Below are positions 5,883 to 7,313 of a stretch of 7,313 bases of DNA, piece by piece. Made by a program: the position numbers and the translations under genes. Every line of letters begins with the position of its first letter. Position 1 is the stretch's first letter. The stretch comes from Euryarchaeota archaeon UBA111 (GTDB taxonomy: Archaea > Thermoplasmatota > Poseidoniia > Poseidoniales > Poseidoniaceae). Where the stretch lies: contig DAWS01000026.1 of the NCBI GenBank assembly GCA_002506025.1, forward strand, positions 724 through 8,036. Reading direction: 5' to 3'. The notes under the pieces were generated by a model. The model did not search any database. It was not told the origin of the DNA and saw nothing but the letters and a program-made list of their open reading frames with translations.

Positions 5883-6425
5883 CTATTGATATTTGTTGAG
5901 TGTAAAGCCGCTAGCAAATAATATAACCATAACGAAGTAACCTACAGCAGAGAAAGTCATTTTGACTTCATAATCAATATTCAGCTCAAAATCTTCCGGT
6001 GCCTCAGAGAATGTCCCGATTCCGACAAAATACTCGCCAGACTTAGCTTGCCATGATAATCCAGACTGATTATCATCTCCTATGGCGGCAAACTCATTAT
6101 CGCGTGAGGTACAAACCTCACTATTCTGATTGACCATCTCGATGAAGGTTAATCCATCACACTGGGTTTTTTTATCTGCATCGCCGATTACTAGGAAAAC
6201 ATCATTTCTATCCCAGTCTATCTGTGCATTGGCATTAATCAGCAGCGCTAATGGATTTGATTGCATTGGTTCATCGGCAAAAAATACCGAATTAGGAACG
6301 TTTGGCGTGGGAATGGAATCGACCGAATCTTTAGTTGTCAAGCCAATAGTTCCTAGTATGGAGAAAAGCACTGCGGCGAGCATTAATCCAAAACCAAACT
6401 TGTTATTTACCTGCAAATTAATCAC
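5883..6425 (-). CDS. Small membrane-anchored protein of unknown function
   Basis: I do not recognise the family. The 180-residue product has one hydrophobic helix near each end (about 9-29 and 157-176). Between them is a polar, acidic domain (about 30-155) that looks strand-rich, with W71, W125 and the GEYFVGIG stretch at 130-137. Two cysteines, C89 and C105, lie in it and could form a disulfide if the domain is outside the cell. The likely topology is both termini inside with an extracytoplasmic domain, or a cleaved N-terminal signal with a C-terminal anchor. The start is GTG at 6423-6425, immediately after the TAG stop of the upstream CAX gene and in the same frame. There is no good ribosome binding site, so translational coupling is likely. 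A TTG (residue 4) or ATG (residue 15) are alternative starts, the latter shortening the first helix. Co-transcription suggests a link to cation transport or the envelope. Confidence 0.75.
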   Translation of the reverse strand: MINLQVNNKFGFGLMLAAVLFSILGTIGLTTKDSVDSIPTPNVPNSVFFADEPMQSNPLALLINANAQIDWDRNDVFLVIGDADKKTQCDGLTFIEMVNQNSEVCTSRDNEFAAIGDDNQSGLSWQAKSGEYFVGIGTFSEAPEDFELNIDYEVKMTFSAVGYFVMVILFASGFTLNKYQ

Positions 6426-7313
6426 CTACAACTGTAAGAACGCTAATGCTAAGATGACATAGCTTCCGAGTAACATTCCACCTTCAAGCCAATTTGACTT
6501 ACCGTCAGCAAGTATTGAATTGACCACTAAAACGGAAACAAATGTTGCTGCGGTTTCCAGCATACCGAACTCTAAGGTTAATGGCACGCCCAGAGCCCAA
6601 GCGAATAATACCATTGCAGGAGCCGCAAAGAGAGCAATTTGAACACTGCTTCCTACGGCTATCGCGATTGACAAATCCATTTTGTCCTTGCCAGCAACGA
6701 TGACTGCGGTAAAGTGTTCAGCAGCGTTGCCAAAGAATGGTAGCAGTATTACCCCTATGAATAATTCCGGCAGACCCCACTCAACTACAGCTGCTTCGAG
6801 ACTGTGAACCAAAATATGGGCCATCCAAGCAACTAGAACGGTTGCTAAAATTAGCAAAATCCAAGCATTTTGATTGGTCATTGTTGGATTCTCATGATGG
6901 CCGTGCCCTGCTTCGGTGGCAAAGACATGGGCGTGGGTTTTGAGTTGGAAAAGTAACGCTAGCGCATAGATTCCAAGCAGTACTATTGAAGCGTAGTGTG
7001 AGATGTTTTCGACATCGCTAAATGTCCCTCCTGAATGTTTAACTGCGCTTGGGATGATGAAGGCAACGACTGCAAGCAATAACAGGGTGCCATTCATTTG
7101 GATAGCAGCGCTGTTGAAAGTCTGTTCCTTATGTTTCATACCGCCCCAGACCATTGCTAATCCTAACACAAGCAGCATGTTACCGAGTATGGAACCAATC
7201 AGTGAAGCTTGCGTAACTGTAACCATTGTCTGAACGATCTCTGGGTCCTTTGATGCTGCATAAATTGCCAATCCAACAATAATTAACTCAGCGGCATTGC
7301 CAAATGTTGCATT
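6426..7313 (-). CDS. cax: Ca2+/H+ antiporter of the CAX family, N-terminus beyond the window
   Basis: A member of the Ca2+:cation antiporter superfamily that exports Ca2+ (or a similar divalent ion) in exchange for protons across the cytoplasmic membrane. The minus strand is open from the right edge to a TAG at 6426-6428, giving 295 residues without the first helices. Both signature alpha repeats are visible. The first begins at the very edge as NATFGNAAELII and continues into SLIGSILGNMLLVLG. The second is FFGNAAEHFTAVIV followed by VGSSVQIALFAAP. The Glu in each GNAAE motif is the expected ion ligand. About nine hydrophobic helices can be counted. The loop between the two halves is His-rich (KTHAHVFATEAGHGHHEN), where CAX proteins usually have an acidic stretch. 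The in-frame TTG at 7271 lies inside the first repeat and is not the start. The next gene begins directly after the stop. Confidence 0.93.
   Translation of the reverse strand, partial: NATFGNAAELIIVGLAIYAASKDPEIVQTMVTVTQASLIGSILGNMLLVLGLAMVWGGMKHKEQTFNSAAIQMNGTLLLLAVVAFIIPSAVKHSGGTFSDVENISHYASIVLLGIYALALLFQLKTHAHVFATEAGHGHHENPTMTNQNAWILLILATVLVAWMAHILVHSLEAAVVEWGLPELFIGVILLPFFGNAAEHFTAVIVAGKDKMDLSIAIAVGSSVQIALFAAPAMVLFAWALGVPLTLEFGMLETAATFVSVLVVNSILADGKSNWLEGGMLLGSYVILALAFLQL

Noticed and set aside
5585..6462. Minus-strand frame within the amidohydrolase gene and plus-strand frame opposite the small membrane protein
   Set aside because: The first is antisense to conserved barrel sequence. 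The second is opposite a frame with two clean membrane helices and coupling to CAX, and carries no domain signal of its own.
7269..7271. TTG at 7271 as the start of the CAX gene
   Set aside because: The frame remains open to the window edge and encodes the first alpha-repeat motif GNAAELI just upstream, so the gene starts outside the window.
1..7313. tRNA or rRNA genes, CRISPR arrays, insertion sequences, phage genes or a defence system
   Set aside because: All substantial space is taken by seven coding genes; gaps are at most 124 bases and show no cloverleaf, spaced repeats, terminal inverted repeats or transposase motifs.

Overview
The window looks like chromosomal DNA from an archaeon, most likely a marine planktonic euryarchaeon of the Marine Group II/III (Thermoplasmatota) type. 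The evidence is archaeal TATA-like elements about 40 bases before start codons, short leaders with Shine-Dalgarno sites related to GGAGGTGAT, a phosphoglycerate kinase with GGGH in place of GGGD, a protein with histone-fold features, and tightly packed genes with moderately A+T-rich sequence. The lineage is an inference; no rRNA gene is present to confirm it.

Layout: seven genes fill almost the whole window, and no gap exceeds about 125 bases. Four lie on the minus strand in the left half, reading from 3196 leftwards: an M24 (aminopeptidase P-like) metallopeptidase, a protein with one clear and one or two partial histone folds, a peroxiredoxin with its own TATA box, and a multi-pass membrane protein that runs off the left edge. 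A 124-base divergent region (3197-3320) separates these from two plus-strand genes, phosphoglycerate kinase and an amidohydrolase of the MTA/SAH deaminase type. The amidohydrolase stop abuts, with no gap, the stop of a convergent minus-strand pair. That pair is a small membrane-anchored protein of unknown function and the 3' part of a Ca2+/H+ antiporter (CAX) gene, which enters from the right edge.

How they fit together: most are housekeeping functions. They cover central carbon metabolism (PGK), purine/SAM by-product recycling (amidohydrolase), peroxide defence (peroxiredoxin), peptide turnover (M24) and cation homeostasis (CAX). There is no sign of a mobile element, CRISPR array, phage or RNA gene. 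The least ordinary item is the 262-residue histone-fold-like protein at 1102-1890. It matches the spacing of an archaeal histone in its first half, carries a second region with histone-like halves, and is far longer than a normal archaeal histone. The second point of interest is the CAX/small membrane protein junction, where two genes in the same frame are separated by a single stop codon.
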